In this document: positions 52,875 to 62,383 of the stretch, piece after piece
How the letters are laid out: the number at the start of each line of letters is the position of its first letter
How positions within the stretch are numbered: position 1 is the first letter of the stretch
Origin: Anabaena subtropica FACHB-260
GTDB lineage: Bacteria > Cyanobacteriota > Cyanobacteriia > Cyanobacteriales > Nostocaceae
Reading direction: 5' to 3'
DNA length: 64,000 nucleotides
Assembly (NCBI RefSeq): GCF_014697105.1
Contig: NZ_JACJRF010000015.1
Coordinates: forward strand, 1 to 64,000
Position numbers and translations under genes: made by a program
Notes under the pieces: model-generated
Told to the model about the DNA's origin: nothing
Databases searched by the model: none
What the model saw: the letters and a program-made list of their open reading frames with translations, nothing else

Positions 52875-54253
52875 TGGTTGAGACGTTGCAATGTAACTTC
52901 TGTCAAATCTTGCAGTGTGGGGGAAATTTCCACTGGTACCGGAATGGGATTATTCAGCCGTCTTGTTTGTTCGGGTAAACTGGCTACGGAGGCTGTGGTG
53001 CGTTGGCGAATTGCGGACAGGGTTTCTGGTGGTTGGAGGCGTTGACCTTCTTTGACTACCAATTGCAATAAAGGCGTTTCTTGTGCCAAAGGGGTGTCTG
53101 TCATTAACCCCAGTCTGTCTGCTTTGACCTGACCTCCCGCATAGGAGCGAAAGATTTGTTTGCGCCCTGGGTATGTTACCTTACCACTGGACTTTTTCAT
53201 GACTGGGATGTCGTCAATTTCTACGAGTTTATAAACTCCATTCACAGGCGTACCTGTAACTAGTCTGGTTCCTAGTCCGTAGCCGTCGATTTCTGCACCG
53301 GCTGCTTTGAGTTTGGCGATTTCCCATTCATCTAAGTCGCCACTGGCAAAAATGGATACTTCTGGTAGGAGCGATCGCACTTGTTTTGATAAGGTAACTA
53401 AGTCACCAGAATCTAACCTGACACCAGATAATTGCATTTTTCCGCTATTCACTTGCTCTGATAAGTGTTGGGCTGCCGCGACAGTATCATAAGTATCTAT
53501 CAACAATGGCGCACCGGGAAAATAGCGATGGAACGCACTAAAAGCTTGCTCTTCACTGCCTTCCATCGCCGACAATGCCATAACCAAGGCGTGAGCCATC
53601 GTACCACTTGGCTGTTCACCCAGTTGTAGCGCTGCTAACACATTGGAGGTGGCATCTAGTCCGCCCCCTAAGGCTGCCCTGGCTGCCCACAAAGAGGCTT
53701 GGGGACTAAATGCCCGTCTTGTACCAAATTCCAAAAGTCTTGCTGGCTCACCCGCTACATCACGGAGGCGTGCTGCTCTTGTGGCTACTAGAGTTTGGTA
53801 GTTGAGCGTATTTAATAAGTAAGTTTCTACTAGCTGTGCTTGCCATAGGGGTGCCTCGACCCGTAAAAATGGCTCGTTGGCAAATACGGCTGTCCCTTCT
53901 GGTACTGCCCACACATCCCCACTAAACCGCCCCTCTGCTAGTAATGACCAAAAGCTTTCCCCTGCATGAGCGAAAATTCCTGTGGCTTGTAATGCTGCTA
54001 TCTGTTCCGGGCTAAAGCGTAACTTTTCTAAATATTCCAGTGCTTGCGCCAGCCCCATCGCAATTAAGTAACCAAAACCTTCTGGCGATCGCCTGACAAA
54101 TAATTCAAAGCTAGCTCGTCGTTGTTCTACGCCTTCACCTGTATAACAAGCTGCCATTGTCAGCTGGTAAAGATCGGTAAGCAGGCTGTAATCAGCCGCA
54201 GAGATGTTTAATTCTGGGGTTTGCTGAACATCCCAGATGGGGATAGTTTTCAT
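52871..54253 (-). CDS. pncB: Nicotinate phosphoribosyltransferase
   Basis: A 460-aa enzyme of the nicotinate phosphoribosyltransferase family, first step of the salvage route from nicotinate. Key pieces: LLTDLYQLTMAACY near the N-terminus, SFELFVRRSPEGFGYL, ARLLEFGTRRAFSPQAS (about 170-186), LIDTYDTVAAAQHL and VRLDSGDLVTLSKQVR (the phosphoribosyl-binding segment). AAGGA precedes the ATG by 8 nt. It is first in pncB-nadD-nrtR, and the predicted NrtR palindrome lies 34 nt upstream of its start. Confidence 0.95.
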   Translation of the reverse strand: MKTIPIWDVQQTPELNISAADYSLLTDLYQLTMAACYTGEGVEQRRASFELFVRRSPEGFGYLIAMGLAQALEYLEKLRFSPEQIAALQATGIFAHAGESFWSLLAEGRFSGDVWAVPEGTAVFANEPFLRVEAPLWQAQLVETYLLNTLNYQTLVATRAARLRDVAGEPARLLEFGTRRAFSPQASLWAARAALGGGLDATSNVLAALQLGEQPSGTMAHALVMALSAMEGSEEQAFSAFHRYFPGAPLLIDTYDTVAAAQHLSEQVNSGKMQLSGVRLDSGDLVTLSKQVRSLLPEVSIFASGDLDEWEIAKLKAAGAEIDGYGLGTRLVTGTPVNGVYKLVEIDDIPVMKKSSGKVTYPGRKQIFRSYAGGQVKADRLGLMTDTPLAQETPLLQLVVKEGQRLQPPETLSAIRQRTTASVASLPEQTRRLNNPIPVPVEISPTLQDLTEVTLQRLNQ

Positions 54254-54286
54254 GCAAGCGCTTCCTTAAAAGAATGCTTCTTTTTA

Positions 54287-54307
54287 TTATGGTAGGATTT
54301 ACCATAA
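54287..54307. promoter_or_regulatory. Predicted NrtR operator upstream of pncB
   Basis: A perfect 8-bp inverted repeat with a 5-bp centre (TTATGGTA-GGATT-TACCATAA) lies 34-54 nt before the pncB start codon. Its location, symmetry and the nrtR gene in the same operon fit an operator. I cannot verify the cyanobacterial NrtR consensus here. Confidence 0.7.
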
Positions 54308-54724
54308 ATATTGTCAAGCGCTCAGAAAAATTTGGTCGCATACAAGCAAAGACAACATTTTTAGCAATTGATAAGCTTGAAAAATTCCATTAATTAATAT
54401 TTCTTAATAGTTGAATTTGATATTATTCCGATACTAAAAATTCGTGTTTAATATCCACGAGATTTTTCAAAGCACCTTACAGTAAGGAAAAGAAGGCAAA
54501 CATTCACGTTCTCTGCCGTTGTTTTCAAGTTTTTCTCATGGGGATTTTTAAGTTAAAATCTAAGTGAAAACTGTCAGTTAGTTGCCAATAATTTAAAGTA
54601 TTGCAAAGCTATCTGAAAAAGTATTGCATTTATTCTCAATATATTGAGAACTAAAGCCAGATAAGTTTAGTTGAACTACAGTAGGGAAATCACCAGAAAT
54701 TGACTCAAATAGGGGTCTAAGTTT
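54308..54724. other. 417-bp AT-rich stretch
   Basis: The left part should contain the pncB promoter and the right part the promoter of the plus-strand small gene at 54725. Nothing else is recognisable. Confidence 0.45.
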
Positions 54725-54877
54725 ATGGCTATTTCCAAAATGTTCTCTGGCGTAATGCAATATATTTCTGAAGCATTTTTGCGGATTTTTGGGCCTACAG
54801 ATGATGCTTATCCATTTATAGGAGTACAACCATTTACTGGTGAACCTTATAAAAAACGTACAGCAGATATTTGGTAA
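54725..54877 (+). CDS. Small protein, 50 aa, easily missed
   Basis: An ATG-started frame of 51 codons with AGGGG 9 nt upstream and a strong terminator starting 49 nt after the stop. The peptide begins MAISKMFSGVMQYISEAFLR with an amphipathic helix. It continues IFGPTDDAYPFIGVQPFTGE and ends PYKKRTADIW. The combination of ribosome site, compositionally balanced sequence, turn-rich YPFIGVQPFTGEPY core and own terminator argues for a real gene. I do not recognise a family. A longer ORF on the opposite strand (54593-54895) is probably its shadow. Confidence 0.7.
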   Translation: MAISKMFSGVMQYISEAFLRIFGPTDDAYPFIGVQPFTGEPYKKRTADIW

Positions 54878-54925
54878 ATACGAATTCATCAACAAATGGC
54901 AGATAAAGCTTTAAGTAACAAGAAG

Positions 54926-54953
54926 GCATGGGATAATTATTCCATGCTTTTTT
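54926..54953 (+). terminator. Rho-independent terminator of the 50-aa gene
   Basis: GCATGG (54926-54931) pairs with CCATGC (54942-54947), with A/T pairs continuing inside the stem, followed by six T's (54948-54953). It supports the reality and strand of the small gene just upstream. Confidence 0.85.
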
Positions 54954-55015
54954 GTATAAGTAGTCAATAGTTATTAGTTATTAGTCAGCACTTTTTTAAA
55001 TTAGTCAGAAGTTCT

Positions 55016-57859
55016 TTATTGTTGAATGGGAATTTCTATCATAAATTCTGTACCTTGTCCGGGTTGTGAATGACATTCCAGTTTACCATTATGTTTTTCG
55101 GTGATAATTTGGTAGCTGATAGACATCCCCATCCCTGTTCCTTTACCCACAGATTTAGTCGTAAAAAACGGATTAAACACTTGTTGTTGAATTTTCTCAG
55201 GCATTCCCATACCGTTGTCAGCGATCGCAATTTTAATCCGATGAGAATTACAAACTGAAGTAGAAATGCGAATTGTGGGAATTTGGTTATTTCCCATTCT
55301 CTCCTCTAAAGCATCAATCGCATTTGCCAAAATATTCATAAAAACTTGATTGAGTTGCCCAGCATAGCATTCGACTAACGGCAATGTCCCATAATCTTTG
55401 ATAATTTGAATAGCTGGACGTTCTGGTTGTTCTTTGAGGCGATGTTGCAAGATCATTAGGGTACTATCGATACCTGCATGAATATCCACAGCTTTAAACT
55501 CGGCTTCATCCATGCGGGAAAAAGTACGGAGTGACAGCACAATTTGACGGATACGTTGAGTACCCACCTTCATCGAATTGAGAATTTTTGGTAAATCGTG
55601 TTGGATGTAATCTAAGTCAATTTCCTCATGCAGAGTTTGAAATTCAGCATCGTAATTTGTATTTTTCTCTTGGTAAACTTGAATTATTCGCAGCAGGTCT
55701 TGAATATGTTCTTCCAGATAGCTGAGATTACCGTGGATAAAATTGACAGGGTTATTAATCTCGTGAGCGACACCAGCCACCAGTTGTCCCAAACTAGACA
55801 TTTTTTCTGCTTGAATCATCTGTGTTTGAGTGCGTTGGAGTTCTTGCAGAGTTGCTGCTAAATCTTGGGCTTGTTGTCTGAGTTGGGCTTCAATTTGTTG
55901 GCGATCGCGGATATCGCGGGCAATTGTGGATAAAAATTCCACCTCTCCCTGTTCATTTTTATGGGCGATAATTACCTGAGAAACAGGGAACTCTTCCCCA
56001 CAGAGCGATCGCATGAGAGATTCTCCAGACCAAATTCCCTGTTGCAGAACTGTTGGTATAATTTCTGTCTGAAATTTCTCTAACATTGACACTCCCACAA
56101 CTTCAATGATGGGAAAGTTATCGGTTGAGGACATACCAAGAATCCTCTGTGCTGCTTTATTTAAGTAGCAATTTCTGCCAGAAGCATCAGCAATGCCAAC
56201 GATATCAGTGGTAGCTTCCAAAATAGCTAGTAATCTTTGTTGCTCTTGCTCTGCTTGTATACGCTCACTAATATCCCGCACTACCGAAATTGCATGAGGC
56301 TTGCCATTATAGTCAAAACGTTTTCCTGTCACTTCTATATCGAAGCTAGTACCATCCTTGCGAATGTCCGTAGCCTGAGCATGAAACTCGCCTCCAGCTT
56401 TGATGATTTTGATGAAATCCTCTAATCTGTGATGATCATGGGGATGAACATAATCTGTAAGTTTTAAATTGAGGAATTCTGTTTGAGAATAGCCGTGCAT
56501 CTGGCAAATAGCAGGATTAACAGCAACAATATTGCTAGTTTCGAGATCCACAACGCTGATACCATCATTCACGGTTTCAAAAATGCCCCGATACTGGGCT
56601 TCTTGTTGACGTAGCATGGATTCAGCTTTTTTGCGTTCGCTAATATCATTTAAAGTACCCAGCATTCGATATGCCTGGCCTTCATGGTTAAACAAGAAAA
56701 CTCCGGTATCTTCTACATCAATGTATGTGCCATCTTTTTTTTGCAAGCGATACTCAACTTGATACCGGGTTTTTCCTGCCATTGCTTGCGTCAGCAGAGA
56801 AGTTACCAAATTCCGATCCTGTGGATGAATCATTGATTCCCAAGTAGCAATATCAAAATCCTCTGATTCTTCAGCAGTCAAACCCATGAATTTCTCAGTA
56901 GTACCTGCCCATTGGATTTTTCCTGAGAGAACGTTATAGTCATAGACAGCTTGTCCAGTTTGCTCAGTTGCTAAACGAAATCGTTCTTCACTGTCTCGTA
57001 GTGCAGCTTCAAAATTTAGGCGCTCGCTTACATCCTGCACCATTGAATAGATACCCAAAAAATTACCCTCACTATCAACTAATGGGGTGTTAATCCATTC
57101 ACAGGTGATTGATTTACCGTATTTGCTAATATTCTCATTCAGACTATAGTTACCACCTCTGTTTTCCAGCAGAGACTTTATTACTTCAACTACAGTATCT
57201 TTTTGGTTTTCTGGCACAATTTCTAAAGCGTGTTGATGCAGCATCTCAGCTGCCGAATAGCCAAATATTTTTTCCGCCGCCGGGTTCCACTCCACTACCT
57301 CAAAAGCAGAGTTCCACTCAATAATTCCTAAAGGTGTCTGTTGCAGCAAAAATTTTATTTTCGTCTCGAATTTCTTTAAAGCTTCTTCTGTGGCTTTGCG
57401 CTCAGTCACATCTCTGGCCATAGCAAAGACACAATTATCGTGAGCAACCGAAGTCCACGATAGCCAACAATAGGAACCATCTTTGCAGCGATAGCGATTT
57501 TCAAACCGAAAAACTTTGATTCCTTCACTCAACTTAGACATTTCACCCAATGTAGAGGCTTGATCTTCTGGGTGTACTAGCTCTATAAAGGGTAAGGATA
57601 GTAATTCTGCTTGAGAATAACCGAGAATTTTTTCACCGGCTGGATTCACTCGCTGGAAATAGCCATCAAAGCCAGCAATACAGAGCAAATCCGCCGAAAT
57701 ATCAAAGAATAGCGATAGGTTTTTAGCTTCCGTGAGTTGTTGTTCAAGTCGGGCAATAGTTGCACTAAATTCATGGGTAGTTGCTGCTAACTGTTGCTTT
57801 AATTCAGCGTTTTGTTGTCGGAGAAGATTTATTTCTTGTTCCAGTGCTTCAGTATACAT
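55016..57859 (-). CDS. Multi-PAS sensor histidine kinase
   Basis: A 947-aa soluble histidine kinase. A coiled coil (about 1-45) is followed by about five PAS/PAC units, each ending in a D-V/I-S/T-E-R motif (near residues 151, 280, 407, 532 and 656). Then come another coiled coil, the HisKA domain with SSLGQLVAGVAHEINNPVNF (phospho-acceptor His near 700) and an HATPase domain with NILANAIDAL, DNGMGMPEKI and GKGTGMGMSI. No membrane helix is seen. No response regulator gene is adjacent, so the partner is unknown. GGGAG precedes the ATG. PAS ligands (haem, flavin, small molecules) cannot be told from sequence. Confidence 0.94.
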   Translation of the reverse strand: MYTEALEQEINLLRQQNAELKQQLAATTHEFSATIARLEQQLTEAKNLSLFFDISADLLCIAGFDGYFQRVNPAGEKILGYSQAELLSLPFIELVHPEDQASTLGEMSKLSEGIKVFRFENRYRCKDGSYCWLSWTSVAHDNCVFAMARDVTERKATEEALKKFETKIKFLLQQTPLGIIEWNSAFEVVEWNPAAEKIFGYSAAEMLHQHALEIVPENQKDTVVEVIKSLLENRGGNYSLNENISKYGKSITCEWINTPLVDSEGNFLGIYSMVQDVSERLNFEAALRDSEERFRLATEQTGQAVYDYNVLSGKIQWAGTTEKFMGLTAEESEDFDIATWESMIHPQDRNLVTSLLTQAMAGKTRYQVEYRLQKKDGTYIDVEDTGVFLFNHEGQAYRMLGTLNDISERKKAESMLRQQEAQYRGIFETVNDGISVVDLETSNIVAVNPAICQMHGYSQTEFLNLKLTDYVHPHDHHRLEDFIKIIKAGGEFHAQATDIRKDGTSFDIEVTGKRFDYNGKPHAISVVRDISERIQAEQEQQRLLAILEATTDIVGIADASGRNCYLNKAAQRILGMSSTDNFPIIEVVGVSMLEKFQTEIIPTVLQQGIWSGESLMRSLCGEEFPVSQVIIAHKNEQGEVEFLSTIARDIRDRQQIEAQLRQQAQDLAATLQELQRTQTQMIQAEKMSSLGQLVAGVAHEINNPVNFIHGNLSYLEEHIQDLLRIIQVYQEKNTNYDAEFQTLHEEIDLDYIQHDLPKILNSMKVGTQRIRQIVLSLRTFSRMDEAEFKAVDIHAGIDSTLMILQHRLKEQPERPAIQIIKDYGTLPLVECYAGQLNQVFMNILANAIDALEERMGNNQIPTIRISTSVCNSHRIKIAIADNGMGMPEKIQQQVFNPFFTTKSVGKGTGMGMSISYQIITEKHNGKLECHSQPGQGTEFMIEIPIQQ

Positions 57860-58043
57860 AAGTTATTTCTCCCATTAACTGGCAGACTATAATGTCCATC
57901 ACTAATTCCCTACTTTTTCTACACAGTAGTATTCCCATTACTGATGGCATTGCTCACCTGTGTTTAGTTAAATCAAAATTCCTCCACCCGCACGCGAGTA
58001 GAGGAATCGGAGAATCCTATAATTTTTGTTAAGAGAAGAAAAC

Positions 58044-59468
58044 TTAGAACTTAGTGGAGTCCTCTAACAAAGATTGTTGTTGTAACCAATCTTTGCCTAC
58101 CTGAATACTAACATCCGAGTTGAGACTGCCAGTGCTTTCAACCCGCACATCGCCAAAACCCAAAGTGTTGCGGATAGATTCAGCACTATCACCATCACCT
58201 TGCTGGGCAATAATATTAGTTGTCTCTAAAGGTTGGCTCCAAGGTCTAGCTACAAAAATATTGCGATAGCCTGCTTTTTCTAAACTGCGGATGAGAGGAC
58301 GGAGTTGAGAGCGATCGCTGCCTGTGCTATCTTGAATTGCTACGCGCACAGATGCTGGTTCAACTACTCTATTTTCAAATAATGATTCTGATTGCAAACC
58401 AAAATGCTGTGCCATGACTTTAGAAATGCCACTTTTACTAGGTATCCAGTAGCTGGCATTATACTCAGTCGGTTCGCTAAAACGTCCAGGCAACATTAAC
58501 ATTTGCATATTGGCGCGATTAGTTCTGACACCAAAACCCACTAGCGCCACCAATTCTTCAACTGTCAAATTGGTGTCAATGTTATCTTTAACTACGTTGA
58601 GAATTTTTGGTAACTGAGCCACTGTGACTGGGTTAAGAACCTGATCCATTAAGGCACGCATCACCATTTGCTGGCGTTGAATCCGACCAATATCCCCTAG
58701 TTCATCATGACGAAACCGCAGTAATTGTAATGCTTGGTCGCCGTTGAGATGCTGTTTACCTGCTTTAAGATCAATATATAGGTGTTGGGAATGATCATGG
58801 TATTTCATATCTTTGGGGACGTAAACTGTGACTCCGCCCAAAGCATCAATAAGTTTGCCAACCCCCAAAACATTAATGCGGATATAGCGATCAATGCCCA
58901 CACCTCCCAGCAGGTTACTAACAGTTGTAGCAGTTAAAGCCGGCCCACCGTCCACATTAGTAGCATTGATTTTTTTGATTCCATACCCTTCCACCCGTGT
59001 ACGGGTATCTCTGGGAATCGAAAGCATGGCGATTTTCTTGCTTTCTGGGTCAAATTTCACCATGAGCATGACATCAGCAAGACCATCAAAAGAATTTACC
59101 TGAGGCAGGTATCTCAAATTTTGGGTTTCAGGAGGAGGATTCCGCACATCTGGTGGGAGTACACTCATCCCCATGACTAACAAATTTACGGGACGAGTTA
59201 ATTCTGAGAAACGCAACCCACTACCAGAGATTGCATCGCTATCAAAGACTGCTTCTTCTTGGGGGCTGAGTTGAGCTTGCTGCAAGGGTGTACTGGTTAA
59301 AGAAACCGCCAATAGCGCTCCGGCTGTTGCTGACACCATTGCAATTCCACCCATACCCAGCCAGAACCATAACCAACGCCCCGGTTTAGTATTTTGCGAA
59401 TGTTTGCCACTGGAGTTAGGGGCGTTTGACGACGGGTTTCCTTCTGCTGAAGTTCTTTGAATGGTCAC
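58044..59468 (-). CDS. LytR-CpsA-Psr (LCP) family protein with LytR_C domain
   Basis: About 474 aa from GTG 59466-59468, chosen because GAGGAA lies 5-6 nt upstream; the frame also offers a GTG at 59478-59480 with no ribosome site. One membrane helix (about 30-55, WLWFWLGMGGIAMVSATAGA) anchors an extracytoplasmic LCP domain (about 90-290; VNLLVMGMSVLPPD, MLMVKFDPESKKIAMLSIPRDTR in two parts, LQLLRFRHDELGDIGRIQRQQ). LytR_C domain is C-terminal (about 360-455, VRVAIQDSTGSDRSQ). LCP proteins attach polymers to peptidoglycan. The polymer here is unknown. Single-gene unit. Confidence 0.92.
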   Translation of the reverse strand: MTIQRTSAEGNPSSNAPNSSGKHSQNTKPGRWLWFWLGMGGIAMVSATAGALLAVSLTSTPLQQAQLSPQEEAVFDSDAISGSGLRFSELTRPVNLLVMGMSVLPPDVRNPPPETQNLRYLPQVNSFDGLADVMLMVKFDPESKKIAMLSIPRDTRTRVEGYGIKKINATNVDGGPALTATTVSNLLGGVGIDRYIRINVLGVGKLIDALGGVTVYVPKDMKYHDHSQHLYIDLKAGKQHLNGDQALQLLRFRHDELGDIGRIQRQQMVMRALMDQVLNPVTVAQLPKILNVVKDNIDTNLTVEELVALVGFGVRTNRANMQMLMLPGRFSEPTEYNASYWIPSKSGISKVMAQHFGLQSESLFENRVVEPASVRVAIQDSTGSDRSQLRPLIRSLEKAGYRNIFVARPWSQPLETTNIIAQQGDGDSAESIRNTLGFGDVRVESTGSLNSDVSIQVGKDWLQQQSLLEDSTKF

Positions 59469-59738
59469 GGACTTCCTCACACTTACTGATTAATTAGGTA
59501 AATTTGCCGACTTAAAATAATGCAGATAAATCAACCCATAATAGCTAACTTTTAATAAATTACATTGACCTTTTATTTTGGTTTCAACCACAACACTTAT
59601 AGCAGGATTTTTCTTTGTTGTGGCAATTTTCCCCAGGATTTATAGCAGTATGGCAATAGTCCGTTCCCTTTGACTAGGCCTATGAGAAAATTATCTCTAA
59701 CTTTGTGAGCCATTAAGTAAAAATACTGCCTCATCATC

Positions 59739-60131
59739 TCATAAATATTTGCTAAATACCCGTTCTGCAAAGCGGCTCAAACCAGGTAAACGATGGGATT
59801 TCCCTTGGAGCAAACGCAAAACTAGCCAGATACTCACCAAAAAGTAACCAGATGTAAAAAAGCCATTCAGGATTAATAGACGCAATGTAAAAAATTCTGA
59901 AGTTGCTGCTCCAGTAGCCAACAAGAGATACCCCAACAACCAAGTAAATGCCAATGTAATAGACAGACGACTGACAGCCAGTTGTTCCCGGCTACCTTGA
60001 CAGCGATAAACCGCCCACAGGGATGGAAAAAAACCGATAACAGGGATTAGATGTAAAATTAGCTGTGTTTTGGGACTGCTTGATTCCTCCCCAATTCCCA
60101 TGTTCTTTTCACTTGATTTAAAATTTTCCAT
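59739..60131 (-). CDS. Small integral membrane protein, 130 aa
   Basis: A cyanobacterial-type membrane protein I cannot name. Three probable helices: about 23-42 (TQLILHLIPVIGFFPSLWAV), 57-75 (ITLAFTWLLGYLLLATGA) and 83-108 (LRLLILNGFFTSGYFLVSIW). A polar N-terminus and a basic C-terminus follow (RLPGLSRFAERVF). The ATG at 60129-60131 lacks a strong ribosome site. It is divergent from the AI-2E family gene, with 107 nt between, so they share a promoter region. Confidence 0.8.
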   Translation of the reverse strand: MENFKSSEKNMGIGEESSSPKTQLILHLIPVIGFFPSLWAVYRCQGSREQLAVSRLSITLAFTWLLGYLLLATGAATSEFFTLRLLILNGFFTSGYFLVSIWLVLRLLQGKSHRLPGLSRFAERVFSKYL

Positions 60132-60238
60132 TGTTTTTTGTCAAATCCTAAACTAGAGGGATGAATGACAATGATGTAGTTAGAGATAATAAGCTATAGA
60201 TACAGAATTTTTTAGTTCTATCCCGCAATCGGCTCAAG

Positions 60239-61402
60239 ATGCAGACACTCAAGCTACTAAACTGGTGGCAGACACTAACACCAATAGCGAGAACTGGAGC
60301 GATCGCTCTGTTCGCTCCTTTACTAGTTCTCAATGGTTGGGCAATTTCCGCAATTTTTAATTACTTCCATTCCTTAATAGTCATTTTAGTCGGAGCTTCT
60401 GTTTTAGCATTTTTGCTCAACTACCCTGTTAGCTGGATGGAGCATCGCGGTGCGAGGCGAGAGCAAGTGGCTATTTTAGTGTTTTTATTGGCTCTGTCAA
60501 TTCTGTTAGCTCTTGGTGTAACACTGTTTCCGCTAGCACTTACTCAAGCTCAACAACTGGTAGCACGTATCCCCGAGTTAATTGACTCTGGACGCTCTCA
60601 GTTAATGATGTTAAACGAGAAAGCGGAGACTGTAGGTTTACCGATTAATCTTGATGCGTTGGTAGTGCAGATCAACGATCGCGTCAAGGGACAACTACAA
60701 GCGATCGCCGGACAAGTCCTCAATTTGGCTGTTGTCACTTTCACCAGTTTGCTAGATTTTCTGTTGACGATGGTGTTAACTTTCTATCTTTTGCAACATG
60801 GCGGTGAACTTTGGCAGAGTCTAGTAGAATGGCTACCTACCAGATTTCGCTCACCTTTCTCCCAGACAGTACGTTTGAGCTTTCAAAATTTCTTTATCAC
60901 TCAATTAATTTTATCTACTTGTATGGCATCAGCCCTCATCCCTGCTTTCTTGTGGCTGAAAGTGCCATTTGGTCTATTATTTGGTCTGACTATTGGCATT
61001 ATGGCGCTTGTGCCTTTTGGCGGTTCTGTAGGTATTGCCCTAACTACCTCACTAGTAGCGCTGCAAGATTTCTCGATGGGGGTAAGAGTTTTAATTGCAG
61101 CTGTGATTGTGCAGCAAATTCTCGAAAACTTAATCGCTCCCCGCATTTTAGGTAGTTTTACTGGGTTAAATCCAGTTTGGATACTTATTTCGGTTTTGAC
61201 AGGAGCTAGAATTGGCGGGCTTTTGGGCGTGATTGTGGCTGTACCTACTGCTGTAATTATTAAGACTGCTTTAACTGCTTTGCGTCCCTCTAATGTCAGT
61301 AATGAAATAGAGGTAACAGATACTACGGAGATAGCTGCATCAGTAGGAAAAAAAGAAAATCCCAAAAATACCCTGAGTATTTCCGAACCAACATTACCTT
61401 AA
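60239..61402 (+). CDS. AI-2E family (UPF0118/PerM-like) transporter
   Basis: A 387-aa membrane protein with about eight helices. Typical pieces are LVGASVLAFLLNYPVSWMEHRG (about 51-72), a long amphipathic region (100-150), VVTFTSLLDFLLTMVLTFYLLQHG, LWLKVPFGLLFGLTIGIMALVPFGGSVGI and ILENLIAPRILGSFTGLNPVWI. These match the AI-2E/PerM family of putative exporters. Despite the family name, autoinducer export is shown for only a few members; ion or lipid export is possible here. The start ATG has no strong ribosome site. Single-gene unit. Confidence 0.92.
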   Translation: MQTLKLLNWWQTLTPIARTGAIALFAPLLVLNGWAISAIFNYFHSLIVILVGASVLAFLLNYPVSWMEHRGARREQVAILVFLLALSILLALGVTLFPLALTQAQQLVARIPELIDSGRSQLMMLNEKAETVGLPINLDALVVQINDRVKGQLQAIAGQVLNLAVVTFTSLLDFLLTMVLTFYLLQHGGELWQSLVEWLPTRFRSPFSQTVRLSFQNFFITQLILSTCMASALIPAFLWLKVPFGLLFGLTIGIMALVPFGGSVGIALTTSLVALQDFSMGVRVLIAAVIVQQILENLIAPRILGSFTGLNPVWILISVLTGARIGGLLGVIVAVPTAVIIKTALTALRPSNVSNEIEVTDTTEIAASVGKKENPKNTLSISEPTLP

Positions 61403-61597
61403 TTCTGTGAACGCTGATATGGTGGGGGACTTAAACCAAATTATCTTCACTGTTAACTGTTAAAATCTACACTTGTAAAATTCCCCGTCCCTCATCTATA
61501 AATTTTCAAATTGAAGCGATAACACCAAAACTGTGACAGTATTCTGAAGTATCTTGATTCTCAGGCATGAGTCAAAAATTCAGAAGTTGCTATATCA

Positions 61598-62383
61598 ATG
61601 TGTCAATTGCTGGGAATGAATTGCAATGTGCCAACGGATATTTGTTTTTCCTTTGAAGGGTTTTCCGCGCGGGGAGGAAAAACAGATCATCACAGTGATG
61701 GTTGGGGGATTGCTTTCTTTGAAGGAAAGGGATGTCGAATATTTTTAGATGCTAAACCCTCTATAGATTCTCCAATAGCGGATTTTGTGCGATGCTATCC
61801 TATCCATTCTACCCATGTAATCGCCCATATTCGCAAGGCTACCCAAGGTGAAGTGGTGTTAGAAAACTGCCATCCTTTTCGTCGAGAACTGTGGGGAAGA
61901 TATTGGGTGTTTGCTCACAATGGTAATTTGCCAGATTTTCATCCAGAAACGCAAGGTTTTTATCAAGCAGTCGGTAATACGGACAGTGAAAAAGCCTTCT
62001 GTCTCATACTAGAAACATTGCGACAAAGTTTTCCTCAAGGTAAACCTCCCTTAGAAAAACTTTATCTTGTATTGCAACAAGTTACAGAAAAGTTGGACGC
62101 AGTAGGTATTTTTAACTATTTACTATCGGACGGAGAACATTTTTTTGCCCATTGCTCAACTAACCTCAGCTACATAGTGCGTCAAGCGCCCTTTGTTGCT
62201 GCACATCTGATTGATCAGGATATGACTGTAGATTTTAGTGAGTTAACAACACCAAGCGATCGCGTCGCTGTGATCGCTACTACACCTCTTACAGATAACG
62301 AAGTGTGGACACCCATTCCACCAGGAGAACTGTTAGTCTTTCAGGACGGTTTGCCACAAAGGCAGATATTGAATTATGGGTAG
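61598..62383 (+). CDS. Class II glutamine amidotransferase (YafJ-like)
   Basis: A 261-aa stand-alone class II amidotransferase. The nucleophile Cys2 follows the initiator Met (MCQLLGMNCN). Other marks are SDGWGIAFFEGKG (about 33-45), VIAHIRKATQGEV (about 74-86), FAHNGNLPDFHP (about 107-118) and GNTDSEKAFCLIL. It releases ammonia from glutamine; without a synthase domain the acceptor is unknown. YafJ-type proteins are of uncertain role, although related proteins act in ergothioneine synthesis (EgtC). No egt genes are near. Single-gene unit. Confidence 0.92.
   Translation: MCQLLGMNCNVPTDICFSFEGFSARGGKTDHHSDGWGIAFFEGKGCRIFLDAKPSIDSPIADFVRCYPIHSTHVIAHIRKATQGEVVLENCHPFRRELWGRYWVFAHNGNLPDFHPETQGFYQAVGNTDSEKAFCLILETLRQSFPQGKPPLEKLYLVLQQVTEKLDAVGIFNYLLSDGEHFFAHCSTNLSYIVRQAPFVAAHLIDQDMTVDFSELTTPSDRVAVIATTPLTDNEVWTPIPPGELLVFQDGLPQRQILNYG

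Noticed and set aside
54593-54895. 100-aa minus-strand ORF
   Set aside because: It lacks a ribosome site and overlaps the better supported plus-strand 50-aa gene with its terminator.
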